NCBI GenBank assembly: GCA_038825775.1
Contig: JAWBOW010000027.1
Span: 1-13,245 of the forward strand
Length of the DNA stretch: 13,245 nucleotides
DNA from: JAWBOW01 sp038825775
GTDB lineage: Archaea; Nanobdellota; Nanobdellia; Woesearchaeales; WAPY01
Reading direction: 5' to 3'
In this document: positions 6,453 through 13,245 of the stretch, one piece after another
How positions within the stretch are numbered: the stretch's first letter is position 1
How the letters are laid out: each line of letters begins with the position of its first letter
Program-made: the position numbers and the translations under genes
The notes under the pieces: model-generated
Told to the model about the DNA's origin: nothing
What the model saw: only the letters and a program-made list of their open reading frames with translations
Database searches by the model: none

Positions 6453-6470
6453 TAATTATTTTGGGTTTTT
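6448..6470 (+). terminator. Possible hairpin terminator without an assigned gene
   Basis: An 18-base imperfect palindrome, CCCAA to TTGGG with an A/T-rich centre, runs directly into TTTTT. TATA-like sequences lie upstream (TTATAAAAAT at 6371-6380), so a short untranslated RNA of about 50-70 bases could end here. Nothing proves transcription; the hairpin could equally be a protein-binding palindrome. Confidence 0.25.
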
Positions 6471-6584
6471 ACTTATTTTGCTTTAAGATTTTTGGTTCAC
6501 AATTTCAAGTTTAACCTTTTTCCAATATAAGATCAAAAGTTTTTTAGAATAAAGAATTCAATTGAAAAAACAAAAATTGTTATA

Positions 6585-6644
6585 ATGCTTGTTAGGGATG
6601 AATGTGTGCTTGTAGGAAGTAAAAGATGTTGTTATGGTTGTTAA
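6585..6644 (+). other. Possible 19-codon Cys-rich small ORF or gene remnant
   Basis: An ATG at 6585 opens a 19-codon frame ending in GSKRCCYGC. The plus strand from here to about 6720 is richer in G than the surrounding region, and a second open stretch (LRLKEIVLLVAGKLNF, ending near 6725) follows after several stops. This could be a decayed gene, a micropeptide or an RNA. I do not recognise it, and no ribosome binding site is evident. Confidence 0.15.
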
Positions 6645-6743
6645 AAATATTAACATAAAATTATTAACTTTTTTAATTTGAGGTTAAAGGAAATTGTTTT
6701 GTTGGTTGCTGGTAAGTTAAATTTCTAAAAGAACATAACTTTT

Positions 6744-8456
6744 TTATTCCTTTAACTTATATCTCTTGTGGCTTTTTCTCACAAAATCCTTTGACAAAAC
6801 TAACAATAATAAAACAAAGATATAAGCACAAAGAAGTTCTATTTGTAAAATAACACTTGAGAGTTTTGTCTGGAATATTAGACTATGCCTGAACAGGAAT
6901 TCTGAAATCACAAATGGACTATAATTTGCTATTTTTGCTAATGTCAAGTTCATGCTTTCAATAGGCATTATTGTGTTTGATAAAAACAAGAATAAAGTGC
7001 TTACTATTAGTGCAGCAGTTATTGTTGTTTCTTCTCTCCTAAAGAATTGTGAGATTAGCATTCCTATAAGAGCAAAGGTTATTGTGCTTAGCAAAGCTAT
7101 AATTAATGAGCTCCAGAAAGAACCTATTATTTCTGTTTTAACATAGAGCATTGCTATTCCAAAAAGTATTAGGAATTGAGGTATTACAACTATTATTGTA
7201 GTTACTAATGTTGCTATTGAGAACAAGCTTTGGTGTGTTGGACTTATGTAATTCCTGAAATAAGCAGGAGAGTTTTTCTCAATAACAACCATTAAGGAAC
7301 TTAACAGTATGCTTACAAACATTAAAACTATTGTTATCAGTGTTGGAAACAAAAAATTAAGATGGGTTTTTTTATAACTTATTGGCTTTATTGTTATTGT
7401 TATTGGCCTAACTATCTTTTCAGCACTCCTTATTTCTATTCCGCTTATTTCCTTATTTATCCTATTGAATCCTTCTTGTAATTTTATTATTCCTAAAAGA
7501 CTCTCTCCTAATTTGCTTTTTGAATAATCTAAGCTCTTGCTAACATTGTTTAATGTTTTGTTTATCGTTTCAAATTTTTTCTCAACTTCTGAGATTTTTG
7601 TTATTAAATTGCTTATTAAGATGTTAAGTTCTCCTGAATTTTGGTCGTTATAAATATTTTTTATATTGTTTTTAATATTGTTTAAGTCCTTTTGAGTGTC
7701 TAAGATTAAGTTTGTTATTTGAGTTTTTTCAGCTGATGAAAGATTAGAATTAGAAACAGAGGATTTTATTTGGTTTAGACTGTAATTACAAAGGTCTATT
7801 GTTTGAAAACTAAGGTATCTTAATTTTGAAATTTGATCTTTTATTTCGTTAGCCCTAAAAGAGTTAGGATTAAAGCTAACATCTAAGCTGTTTAATCTTG
7901 ATTGCATATCCTTAACGTTCTCGCTTAGTATTGTGTTTAGAGTAGTCATTTCTATGAGCACTGGTTGTTTTTCTTTCACTTCCTTTTCAATATTTTCTAT
8001 CTTTTGAATCAATTGTTTTGTTAAGTCCTCTGTTATCTCTTCACTTCTTTCTTCTAAACTGCTCAGTATAACATCCCTAATCATCCACACAAGGTTTACT
8101 TTTGAATAATCAACATAGAATTGAATGTCGTTGGTTTTATTCTCCTCAATACTCATGTTTTCAGGAAAGATTATGCATGTGTTTATAGTTTCAAGTTTTA
8201 TGCTTTCAACACAGCTTTCTTGGTTTTGGTACTCAATAACTTTAAACCTTGTTTCAAGTTTTTTTATGAAGGACTCTGTAAGGTTATTTTTTTCCTGTGA
8301 AAAAACTCCTATGCTTATTCTATAAATGTTTGCATGATCAAAAGCAAGTCCTAACAAAAACATAACTAGAAGCGGGCCTAAGAGCATTGTTATTATTGTT
8401 GATTTTGATTTTACAAGTATCCTTATATTTTTTTTAATTATTTGGAAGAGTTTCAT
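6744..8456 (-). CDS. ABC-2 type exporter permease with large coiled-coil ectodomain
   Basis: A 570-residue ABC-2 family permease (PF12698-like). One helix (about 20-38) is followed by a large extracytoplasmic region (about 40-365) and then five hydrophobic segments in the last 200 residues, the classic 1+5 arrangement. The ectodomain starts with a mixed alpha/beta part (ISIGVFSQE to about 130) and continues with a long Asn/Ser/Glu/Lys-rich helical stretch (about 140-345) likely to form a coiled coil, reminiscent of YhgE/Pip-like permeases. The start ATG is three bases after the ATPase stop, so the two form one exporter. The substrate is unknown. A large ectodomain in this family often engages periplasmic or surface partners rather than small solutes (general knowledge). 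Confidence 0.88.
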   Translation of the reverse strand: MKLFQIIKKNIRILVKSKSTIITMLLGPLLVMFLLGLAFDHANIYRISIGVFSQEKNNLTESFIKKLETRFKVIEYQNQESCVESIKLETINTCIIFPENMSIEENKTNDIQFYVDYSKVNLVWMIRDVILSSLEERSEEITEDLTKQLIQKIENIEKEVKEKQPVLIEMTTLNTILSENVKDMQSRLNSLDVSFNPNSFRANEIKDQISKLRYLSFQTIDLCNYSLNQIKSSVSNSNLSSAEKTQITNLILDTQKDLNNIKNNIKNIYNDQNSGELNILISNLITKISEVEKKFETINKTLNNVSKSLDYSKSKLGESLLGIIKLQEGFNRINKEISGIEIRSAEKIVRPITITIKPISYKKTHLNFLFPTLITIVLMFVSILLSSLMVVIEKNSPAYFRNYISPTHQSLFSIATLVTTIIVVIPQFLILFGIAMLYVKTEIIGSFWSSLIIALLSTITFALIGMLISQFFRREETTITAALIVSTLFLFLSNTIMPIESMNLTLAKIANYSPFVISEFLFRHSLIFQTKLSSVILQIELLCAYIFVLLLLVLSKDFVRKSHKRYKLKE

Positions 8457-8459
8457 TTT

Positions 8460-9419
8460 TTATCTTTTGGTTATTATCTTTTCAAAAATATCCCCTAATT
8501 TTGGTTCTAAAACGCTTACATGAATTATTTTATCACCAACTTCTCTTACGGTTGTTATTAGATTTCTCATTGTTTCATCAACATTCTCAGTTGTTATTAT
8601 TAGTTTTTCAGGTTCAGATTCTATTCTCTTTATTTCAAACAATGAAACCCTCTTTAGTTTTTCTAAGATTAAATCATACTTCATGCTGTTTGTTTTAAGG
8701 TGTATTGTCTTTGTAGTTGAGTAAGTTCTCTTTAAATCATCAATTGTTCCTACCGCAACTATCTTTTTATCATGAAGTATTCCTATTCTTGAACAAACAA
8801 TTTCAAGTTCCTCTAAGAAATGAGATGCTATTATTATTGTTGTTCCAACTTCATTTATCTTCTTTATCAGATTCCATATCTTTTCCCTGTTAAAAATGTC
8901 TAAATCAGCTGTTGGTTCGTCCATTATGAGAACTTTTGGTTTGTGAATTATTGAACATGCAATATCTAATCTTTTTTGCATTCCTCCTGAAAGTTCTCCT
9001 GCAAGTTTGTTCTTAAAATCTTTTAAGTCAACAAGCTCGAGAGCCCTGTCAATGTTTTTCTTTTTTGTTTCCCTGTCAAGATTGTATAGGGAAGCAAAGT
9101 ATTCTAGGTTTTGTTTTACTGTTAGTTCATTATAAAAAGATGGTTTTTGAGATGAGAACCCAAAGAAATCCCTTATGATTTTAATATTATCATGAAGGTT
9201 TATGAATTTATCATTTATCCTATAAGTTATTTCCCCACAATCAGGCGTTAAAAATCCTATGATTATGTTTAGCAATGTTGTCTTGCCAACACCACTCATT
9301 CCAACAATTCCAAAGATTTCCTGCTCATGGATTGTTATGTTTAAATCCTTCAGAACACTTAATCTTCCATACTTGAAACTAAGCTCTCTTATCCTTATAA
9401 GTTCCCTCTTTTTTTCCAT
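8460..9419 (-). CDS. ABC exporter ATP-binding protein
   Basis: A 319-residue ABC ATPase of the ABC-2 exporter class (CcmA/NatA-like). Walker A is GMSGVGKTT (40-48), the Q-loop is Gln91 in SSQKPSF, the signature is LSGGMQ (143-148), Walker B is VLIMDEP (163-169), the D-loop is ADLD (171-174), and the switch His200 lies in ASH. All catalytic residues are present. The C-terminal 90 residues form the accessory region common in exporters of this class. It is the first gene of the two-gene operon, with a TATA-like box at 9446-9454, and is divergent from a membrane-bound winged-helix regulator. The normal length and intact motifs indicate an active transporter. Confidence 0.93.
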   Translation of the reverse strand: MEKKRELIRIRELSFKYGRLSVLKDLNITIHEQEIFGIVGMSGVGKTTLLNIIIGFLTPDCGEITYRINDKFINLHDNIKIIRDFFGFSSQKPSFYNELTVKQNLEYFASLYNLDRETKKKNIDRALELVDLKDFKNKLAGELSGGMQKRLDIACSIIHKPKVLIMDEPTADLDIFNREKIWNLIKKINEVGTTIIIASHFLEELEIVCSRIGILHDKKIVAVGTIDDLKRTYSTTKTIHLKTNSMKYDLILEKLKRVSLFEIKRIESEPEKLIITTENVDETMRNLITTVREVGDKIIHVSVLEPKLGDIFEKIITKR

Positions 9420-9445
9420 TAAATAAAAATTTGTTATTTATCTGT

Positions 9446-9454
9446 TTTTAAATT
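9446..9454 (-). promoter_or_regulatory. TATA-like box for the ABC exporter operon
   Basis: On the minus strand ATTTAAAAA is centred about 30 bases before the ATG at 9419. It lies in the 132-base region shared with the divergent regulator gene, so an operator for that regulator may overlap it. The only clear palindrome I see is CTTTAAAG at 9459-9466, which is too simple to call an operator. Confidence 0.4.
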
Positions 9455-9503
9455 TTCCCTTTAAAGTTTTCATTTTTATTTTTGTCTTTATGCAAAACAA
9501 ATA

Positions 9504-9513
9504 TTTTTAAATA
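9504..9513 (+). promoter_or_regulatory. TATA-like box for the membrane-bound regulator
   Basis: TTTTTAAATA is centred about 43 bases before the ATG at 9552, which would leave a leader of some 15-20 bases. That leader contains AGGGGT at 9541-9546, a possible ribosome binding site. This differs from the leaderless-looking promoters elsewhere in the window. Confidence 0.4.
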
Positions 9514-9551
9514 AGAAAAACTTACAATAATAAAATCCAAAGGGGTAGTTC

Positions 9552-10184
9552 ATGGAAAAAAATACATTTTTAGTGCTTTCTTTAGATGATGAAAGGATTT
9601 CAAAGGTAGCAGAAGTTATGAGTAATAAAACATCAATAAGAATACTTAAACTTCTTTCAAATAAATCACTAACAGAGTCTGAAATAGCTGAACAACTTAG
9701 AATTCCGCTTTCTACGGTTCATTACAACATTCAAAAGTTATTAGAGGCAGGATTAATAGAAGCTAAAGAATATCATTATAGCAAAAAGGGTAAAGAAATA
9801 AATCATTATGCTGTTTCAAAACAATATGTTATATTTGCACACAAAATCGAAGAGAAATCAATAATAAAAGAGTTTTCAAAGATTTTAACATCAATTCTTA
9901 TTTCATTAGTAACGTTGAGTTTTATAAATTACCTAAAATTAAATTTCCTTAGAAGAGATTTTCCTACTTTAAAACAAGAAGTTGCTTACGAGAGTGTTCA
10001 GGTTTTAAAATCAACCTCAACACAACCACAACTAAAAGAAACATTACAAAAAACAACACTTTATCATAATTTTTTTATTTTTATAATTCTATTAATTTTA
10101 TCGTATCTTATAATATCATTTTTATTAAGTAAGTTTGATTTTAAAAAGATATTAAAAAATTATAAAACAAGAAAAAATAAGTAA
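9552..10184 (+). CDS. Membrane-tethered ArsR-like winged-helix regulator
   Basis: A 210-residue protein with an ArsR/MarR-type winged helix at its N-terminus (about 12-95): VMSNKTSIRILKLLSNKSL, then TESEIAEQLRIPLSTVHYNIQKLLEAGLI, then a wing with HYSKKGKEINHYAV. Two hydrophobic helices follow (about 111-127 and 173-193), separated by some 45 polar residues predicted to lie outside. A basic C-terminal tail (KFDFKKILKNYKTRKNK) returns to the cytoplasm. It has no Cys or His metal site, so it is probably not a metal sensor. Its position, divergent from the ABC exporter with a shared 132-base promoter region, suggests that it senses an envelope signal and controls the exporter (inference). The ATG at 9552 is supported by AGGGGT seven bases upstream. 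Confidence 0.85.
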   Translation: MEKNTFLVLSLDDERISKVAEVMSNKTSIRILKLLSNKSLTESEIAEQLRIPLSTVHYNIQKLLEAGLIEAKEYHYSKKGKEINHYAVSKQYVIFAHKIEEKSIIKEFSKILTSILISLVTLSFINYLKLNFLRRDFPTLKQEVAYESVQVLKSTSTQPQLKETLQKTTLYHNFFIFIILLILSYLIISFLLSKFDFKKILKNYKTRKNK

Positions 10185-10207
10185 AAGTAAAAAGAATATA
10201 AAATATC

Positions 10208-10606
10208 ATGATAATAGAAATAAAGACGAGATCAAAGGAAGAGGCAATAGACATAACAGACATAATTAATTCACATATTGAAAAAAATGAAAAACAGAAT
10301 AAAAACTCAAAGTTTTGTTTTTTGTTTTTATTGCATACAACAGCTTCTCTTCTAATAAACGAAGGATTTGACAAAAATCTAATAAAGGACATATTTGACC
10401 AGCTTAGCTTAATCGTTCCTGAGAAAGATTACATGCATAACAGAATAGATAATAATGCTTCCTCCCATATAAAATCATGTTTGTTAAATACGCAACTTTT
10501 AATTCCAGTTCATAATAAAAGATTGTTTTTGGGAGAATACCAAAGGGTTTTTTTGTTAGAATTTGACGGTCCAAGAACAAGAAAAATATTTTTTGAGCTT
10601 TTATAA
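10208..10606 (+). CDS. YjbQ/UPF0047 family protein
   Basis: A 132-residue member of the YjbQ/UPF0047 family (PF01894), a small trimeric fold. Escherichia coli YjbQ has weak thiamin-phosphate-synthase-like activity, but the physiological role remains unclear. Signature motifs: HTTASLLINE (43-52), His77 with Asp81 and NNASSHIKS (82-90), and LGEYQRVFLLEFDGPR (108-123). The usual LGTWQ is LGEYQ here, and the usual N-D-N-A-x-A-H is D-N-N-A-S-S-H, so the site is slightly divergent but keeps its histidines. The length matches the family. It lies 23 bases after the regulator gene and 18 before mbf1, probably cotranscribed. Confidence 0.9.
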   Translation: MIIEIKTRSKEEAIDITDIINSHIEKNEKQNKNSKFCFLFLLHTTASLLINEGFDKNLIKDIFDQLSLIVPEKDYMHNRIDNNASSHIKSCLLNTQLLIPVHNKRLFLGEYQRVFLLEFDGPRTRKIFFELL

Positions 10607-10611
10607 AATTT

Positions 10612-10620
10612 AAAGGTGAT
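10612..10620 (+). promoter_or_regulatory. Ribosome binding site of mbf1
   Basis: AAAGGTGAT, with GGTGA five bases before the ATG at 10625, is the clearest Shine-Dalgarno sequence in the window. It supports both the start choice and translation from inside a polycistronic message rather than from a leaderless one. Confidence 0.65.
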
Positions 10621-10624
10621 TTAA

Positions 10625-11104
10625 ATGCAATGCGAAATTTGTGGTAAAGAAGTAGAAAAACTTTATCTTGCAATGATTGAAGGCTCAAAACTAAAAGTTT
10701 GTAATGAGTGCTCAAAACTTGGAAAAGTACTTTCCGTTATAAGAGAAGAAAAGAAAGAAAAAGATTTTGTTATTGTAAAGAAGAATAAAGAGCCAGTTGT
10801 TGAGAAGGAATTTGTTATAGTTTCTGATTATGGTAATATTATAAGAAAAGCCAGAGAAAGATTAGGGCTTAAACTTGAGGAGTTTGCTAAAAAACTTTCA
10901 TTAAAAGAATCATTTGTTCATAAGCTTGAAACATTCCAAGCAGAGCCGGATTTAGAAACAGCAGCGAGGTTGGAAAAAATTCTTCATGTAAAATTGATAG
11001 AAGAAGTTCAAGAAGTTCCAATAACAAAGAAAAATGATTTTAAGAACGAACTAACTTTTGGAGATTTAGTAAAAGTGAAAGATAAAAGAAAGAAGAATAA
11101 TTAA
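10625..11104 (+). CDS. mbf1: Multiprotein bridging factor 1 (archaeal MBF1)
   Basis: A 159-residue archaeal MBF1. The N-terminal zinc ribbon has Cys3, Cys6, Cys26 and Cys29 (CEIC and CNEC). A linker (about 40-66) follows, then an XRE-type helix-turn-helix (about 68-122: NIIRKARERLGLKLEEFAKK, ESFVHKLETFQAEPDLETAARLEKIL). The FGDLVKVK block near the C-terminus is typical. In eukaryotes MBF1 bridges activators and TBP and acts at collided ribosomes; archaeal MBF1 binds ribosomal subunits and its exact role is unsettled. The linker holds two similar units (KDFVIVK and KEFVIV), a small internal duplication. The start is fixed by the GGTGA site. It is the last gene of the regulator-yjbQ-mbf1 run. 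Confidence 0.95.
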   Translation: MQCEICGKEVEKLYLAMIEGSKLKVCNECSKLGKVLSVIREEKKEKDFVIVKKNKEPVVEKEFVIVSDYGNIIRKARERLGLKLEEFAKKLSLKESFVHKLETFQAEPDLETAARLEKILHVKLIEEVQEVPITKKNDFKNELTFGDLVKVKDKRKKNN

Positions 11105-11128
11105 TTCTTTATTTTTTATTTTAATTTT
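11105..11128 (+). terminator. T-rich terminator after mbf1
   Basis: TTCTTTATTTTTTATTTTAA runs through the short gap between the mbf1 stop and the stop of the convergent glycosyltransferase gene. It is T-rich on the plus strand only, so it would end the mbf1 transcript. The convergent gene must terminate inside mbf1. Confidence 0.5.
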
Positions 11129-12639
11129 TATCTATTATCATAAACTTTATAACTACATTGATCATTTATTTTTGTTTCAAAAATTAACTTTTCCTTTTCT
11201 AATGCTCTAAAGAATTCTGTTTTTTTAGATTCGCATTCAAGATCATTAACAGGGCAAGCATATTCACAATTATTCACAATTATTAATCCCTTTTTAAATT
11301 TATTTTGCTCAAGAACTCCTAAAGCATAATCATAAGAAGCAAATCCGAGCATTTTGTTGTCAAAATAAATTGCAGGAATCGTTGTTGTTGTTAGTATAAA
11401 ATCATCATCTTTTATATTATACTTAAGAAAATTTATTAGTTCTCTTTCTGATTTCGAATAATATTCTCCCCTATATAATCCTACAACATAATTTATTTGC
11501 ATTATTGTTGGAATAAAAAACAAAGTTCCTATAAAAACATTTAGGGTAACCTTGTGTATTTTCTTTTTAAGATTTTTTTCAAAAAAGGATATTCCAAAAA
11601 CACTTAAGATTGCTGTAAAGAATAATATGTGTAAGGAATACCTAAGTTCTGTCCTTGCAAAGATTCCAAAGTATAAAATGTAAAACAAAAAACTAATAAT
11701 GCTTATCAAAACTATATTAAATTCTAAATTTTTCATTAATCTTTTCTTATACAACATTAATTTTAAGAAATAAAAAACTCCAAAAACTGCGAATATGATG
11801 AGAGGCATATTAATAAAAATTTTCTTTAAATAATTTGAAAAATCTAGATATTCAACAAACCAAGCGTAAAGTTTTACTACATTACTAGCACTCTTTAGAG
11901 TCCATGTAAAACTACCATAAGCTATTTTGCTATATATAAAATAAGGTAGTGTTATAATTGTTAGTCCAAATACAAATTTTAATATTTCAATCAAATTTTT
12001 CTTTAAAACAAATATTTTGTTTTTGATCTTGGTAAAATTAGAATAAAATATTTTTTCTAACAAATAAACAACAACAAGAACTATTGGCAAAATTCCATAA
12101 GTGAATTTTGTCATAAAACTAATTCCTGAGAAGAGTCCTGAAAAAAAATATTTTTTGTTAATGAAAAAATAAATACTTATTATTGCAAAAGTTAGTGCAG
12201 GAACATCCGCAAGTATTCTGGTCCCATTAATTATAAACTCAAGATTTGTTATTATAAACAAGGAAGCAATTAATGCATACTTTTCTCCCCAAATTTTTTT
12301 AACAACCCCCCAAGTTAAAAACACAGACAATAAACACATTACAAATTCAAAAAAATACCCAAAAATCAAAGGATTAAGTTTGATTTTCCAGAATAGTCCC
12401 AAAATAACAGGTAATAAAAAAGGCCTAAAAGGTTCGAACAGACCAGATTTTCCTTTAGAAAAAATGTATTTTCCTAATGCAATATAAACTCCCTCGTCGG
12501 GCCAAAAAATCCTTTTACCAAAGATTATTAACAAATATGTAACTATAAAATATGCTAAAAAAAGGATAAAGATTTTTTTAAATTTAGAAAATTTTTTGTT
12601 CCAAGAATTCTTTATTTTTTTTAAAAGCATTTTAAACAT
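11128..12639 (-). CDS. GT-C membrane glycosyltransferase (PMT/ArnT-like)
   Basis: A 503-residue polytopic protein with about 10-11 hydrophobic helices, followed by a soluble C-terminal region (about 390-503). It matches the GT39/PMT_2 class, which uses polyprenyl-phosphate sugars to glycosylate proteins or lipids at the outer face of the membrane. The first external loop carries WPDEGVYIALGKYI (46-59), with the Asp48-Glu49 pair typical of GT-C active sites, then FRPFLLPVILGLF. RILADVPAL (141-149) and SFMTKFTYGILP (174-185) match further conserved segments. The C-terminal part contains three Cys (about 453-464) and may be a small extracytoplasmic domain. The start could be the ATG at 12639 or one three codons later at 12630. 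It lies 49 bases after the thioredoxin-like gene with a weak TATA-like box between. Donor and acceptor are unknown. Confidence 0.87.
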   Translation of the reverse strand: MFKMLLKKIKNSWNKKFSKFKKIFILFLAYFIVTYLLIIFGKRIFWPDEGVYIALGKYIFSKGKSGLFEPFRPFLLPVILGLFWKIKLNPLIFGYFFEFVMCLLSVFLTWGVVKKIWGEKYALIASLFIITNLEFIINGTRILADVPALTFAIISIYFFINKKYFFSGLFSGISFMTKFTYGILPIVLVVVYLLEKIFYSNFTKIKNKIFVLKKNLIEILKFVFGLTIITLPYFIYSKIAYGSFTWTLKSASNVVKLYAWFVEYLDFSNYLKKIFINMPLIIFAVFGVFYFLKLMLYKKRLMKNLEFNIVLISIISFLFYILYFGIFARTELRYSLHILFFTAILSVFGISFFEKNLKKKIHKVTLNVFIGTLFFIPTIMQINYVVGLYRGEYYSKSERELINFLKYNIKDDDFILTTTTIPAIYFDNKMLGFASYDYALGVLEQNKFKKGLIIVNNCEYACPVNDLECESKKTEFFRALEKEKLIFETKINDQCSYKVYDNR

Positions 12640-12675
12640 TTTAATTATAATTAATTTTAATTAATTTTTATTATT

Positions 12676-12684
12676 TTTTATAAT
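12676..12684 (-). promoter_or_regulatory. Possible TATA-like box for the glycosyltransferase gene
   Basis: On the minus strand ATTATAAAA is centred about 40 bases before the ATG at 12639. The whole gap (12640-12688) is A/T only, with overlapping TTAATT repeats, so this call is weak and the gene may instead be cotranscribed with the upstream one. Confidence 0.25.
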
Positions 12685-12688
12685 ATTT

Positions 12689-13245
12689 TTAGCAACCTTC
12701 CCAACTTGTTTCTTTACATATTATTTCTTTGAGCTCTTCTTTGCTTACAACTCCTGAATAAACTTTATTGTTTATTACAAGAGAAGGAAATTCTGTTATG
12801 TTGTATTTTAAAATAATCATCTTTAAAATACCTATGTCTTGAATTGAAGCGTCAAGAGGAAAAACCAACAGAGAATCACCATAAACATTTTTGTAATAGC
12901 TTAAAATAACTCCTTGGTTTGGACAATTGGGACAGGGGTCTGTGTAAAAATAAAGTATGCTCAATATGCTTAAGTTGCAGTACTGTTTTGCTTCTTCAGC
13001 AATATTCCAATACCTTATGTTATCTAAGAGATATTTCTTTTTTATCCTAAAATAATCTTCTGTTTTTGTTGTTGTTTCCTCTCCATATTTTTCAATCTTT
13101 GATAACGACTCTCCAAGTCTTTTAACAGCGCTTTCAAGAGCAATTTTCATAACCTCACAATTATCGTTTTCTCCTAAAATCTTATTTAAGTAATCGTATT
13201 GAAGTTGTAAGTCAATTAGGTCTATTTCTTGTAATTCTGTTTTTG
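12689..13245 (-). CDS. Thioredoxin-fold protein with CPNC motif, N-terminus outside the window
   Basis: The C-terminal 184 residues of a longer protein. An internal Met at 13150 could be mistaken for the start, but the frame stays open through 31 more codons to the right edge with coherent sequence (DLQLQYDYLNKILGE), so the gene is 5'-partial here. The visible N-terminal part is helical and charged, with about 85 residues of coiled-coil-like character. It is followed by a thioredoxin-like domain: a strand ILYFYTD, CPNCP active-site region, an LLVFPLDAS strand, then TEFPSLVINNKVYSG with the conserved cis-proline, and a terminal helix. Two more Cys end the protein (IICKETSWEGC). The role is probably thiol redox or a disulfide-linked structure; the partner is unknown. 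It is upstream of the glycosyltransferase gene on the same strand. Confidence 0.82.
   Translation of the reverse strand, partial: KTELQEIDLIDLQLQYDYLNKILGENDNCEVMKIALESAVKRLGESLSKIEKYGEETTTKTEDYFRIKKKYLLDNIRYWNIAEEAKQYCNLSILSILYFYTDPCPNCPNQGVILSYYKNVYGDSLLVFPLDASIQDIGILKMIILKYNITEFPSLVINNKVYSGVVSKEELKEIICKETSWEGC

Larger units (their letters stand above)
5767..6743. other. Long A/T-rich gene-poor region, origin-like in character
   Basis: Nearly 1 kb with no convincing gene. From 5767 to about 6440 it is extremely A/T-rich, with many A and T runs. It carries the right-hand copies of motifs shared with 4.7-4.8 kb and a small inverted repeat AGATAT/ATATCT (5998-6003 and 6014-6019). At 6448-6465 is an imperfect hairpin CCCAA/TTGGG followed by five Ts. 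From about 6585 to 6720 the plus strand becomes G/T-rich and looks unlike the rest; see the separate entry. Taken with the phased repeats, it could serve as a duplex-unwinding region or a segregation site; this is inference. Confidence 0.5.

Noticed and set aside
6481..6530. tRNA-like GGTTCACAATTTCAAG
   Set aside because: There is no acceptor or anticodon stem around it and the G+C is too low for a tRNA gene. No tRNA is supported anywhere in the window.
6558..6656. 32-codon minus-strand ORF in the G/T-rich island
   Set aside because: Its Thr/Phe/Asn-rich low-complexity translation looks like the reverse of the pyrimidine bias, with no binding site or recognisable motif.
10141..10715. Two minus-strand frames opposite the YjbQ and MBF1 genes
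   Set aside because: They are antisense shadows: the plus-strand frames carry clear family motifs (HTTASLLINE and the MBF1 zinc ribbon).

Overview
The window looks like chromosomal DNA from a small-genome archaeon, most likely a DPANN lineage (Woesearchaeota/Pacearchaeota-like). This rests on the very low G+C (about a quarter by eye), A/T-rich TATA-like boxes 25-45 bases upstream of start codons, tight gene packing, and typically archaeal genes (an MBF1 zinc-ribbon/HTH factor, an NFACT-type ribosome quality-control protein, a membrane-tethered ArsR-like regulator). The lineage is an inference; no rRNA or tRNA is present to settle it.

Layout. 19-1146 (+) encodes a polytopic membrane protein whose stop overlaps that of a convergent four-gene minus-strand operon (4547 down to 1143): an NFACT/Rqc2 homologue lacking its C-terminal half, a bacterial-PH-like membrane protein (ATGA overlap), a small protein of unknown function, and a membrane-anchored PIG-L/LmbE deacetylase. 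4863-5633 (+) encodes a coiled-coil protein with a C-terminal winged helix. It lies between a 315-base and a 1.1-kb gene-poor stretch. 6744-9419 (-) is a two-gene ABC exporter (ATPase then permease), divergent from a membrane-anchored winged-helix regulator (9552-10184, +). That gene is followed by a YjbQ/UPF0047 protein and MBF1. 11128-12639 (-) is a GT-C type membrane glycosyltransferase, and 12689 to the right edge (-) is a thioredoxin-like protein whose N-terminus lies outside the window.

The most unusual part is 4.7-6.5 kb. Two arrays of a GGACATGATAA-like unit recur every 10-12 bases, about one helical turn. One array (8 copies) lies inside the winged-helix gene, in the linker between coiled coil and DNA-binding domain. 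The other (6 copies plus a palindromic variant) lies 55 bases past its stop. Because 11 is not a multiple of 3, the in-gene copies are read in all three codon phases, so the DNA motif rather than a peptide repeat seems to be what is kept. The A/T-rich stretches on both sides also share several short motifs, including a 24-base inverted repeat with one mismatch and an 11-base direct repeat. Together these resemble a protein gene plus its own iteron-like binding sites in an A/T-rich region: a candidate replication origin, partition site or autonomous-element core. This functional reading is a hypothesis.

The other genes suggest a cell-surface theme (deacetylase, glycosyltransferase, exporter with large ectodomain, PH-domain membrane protein) mixed with translation quality control and transcription factors.
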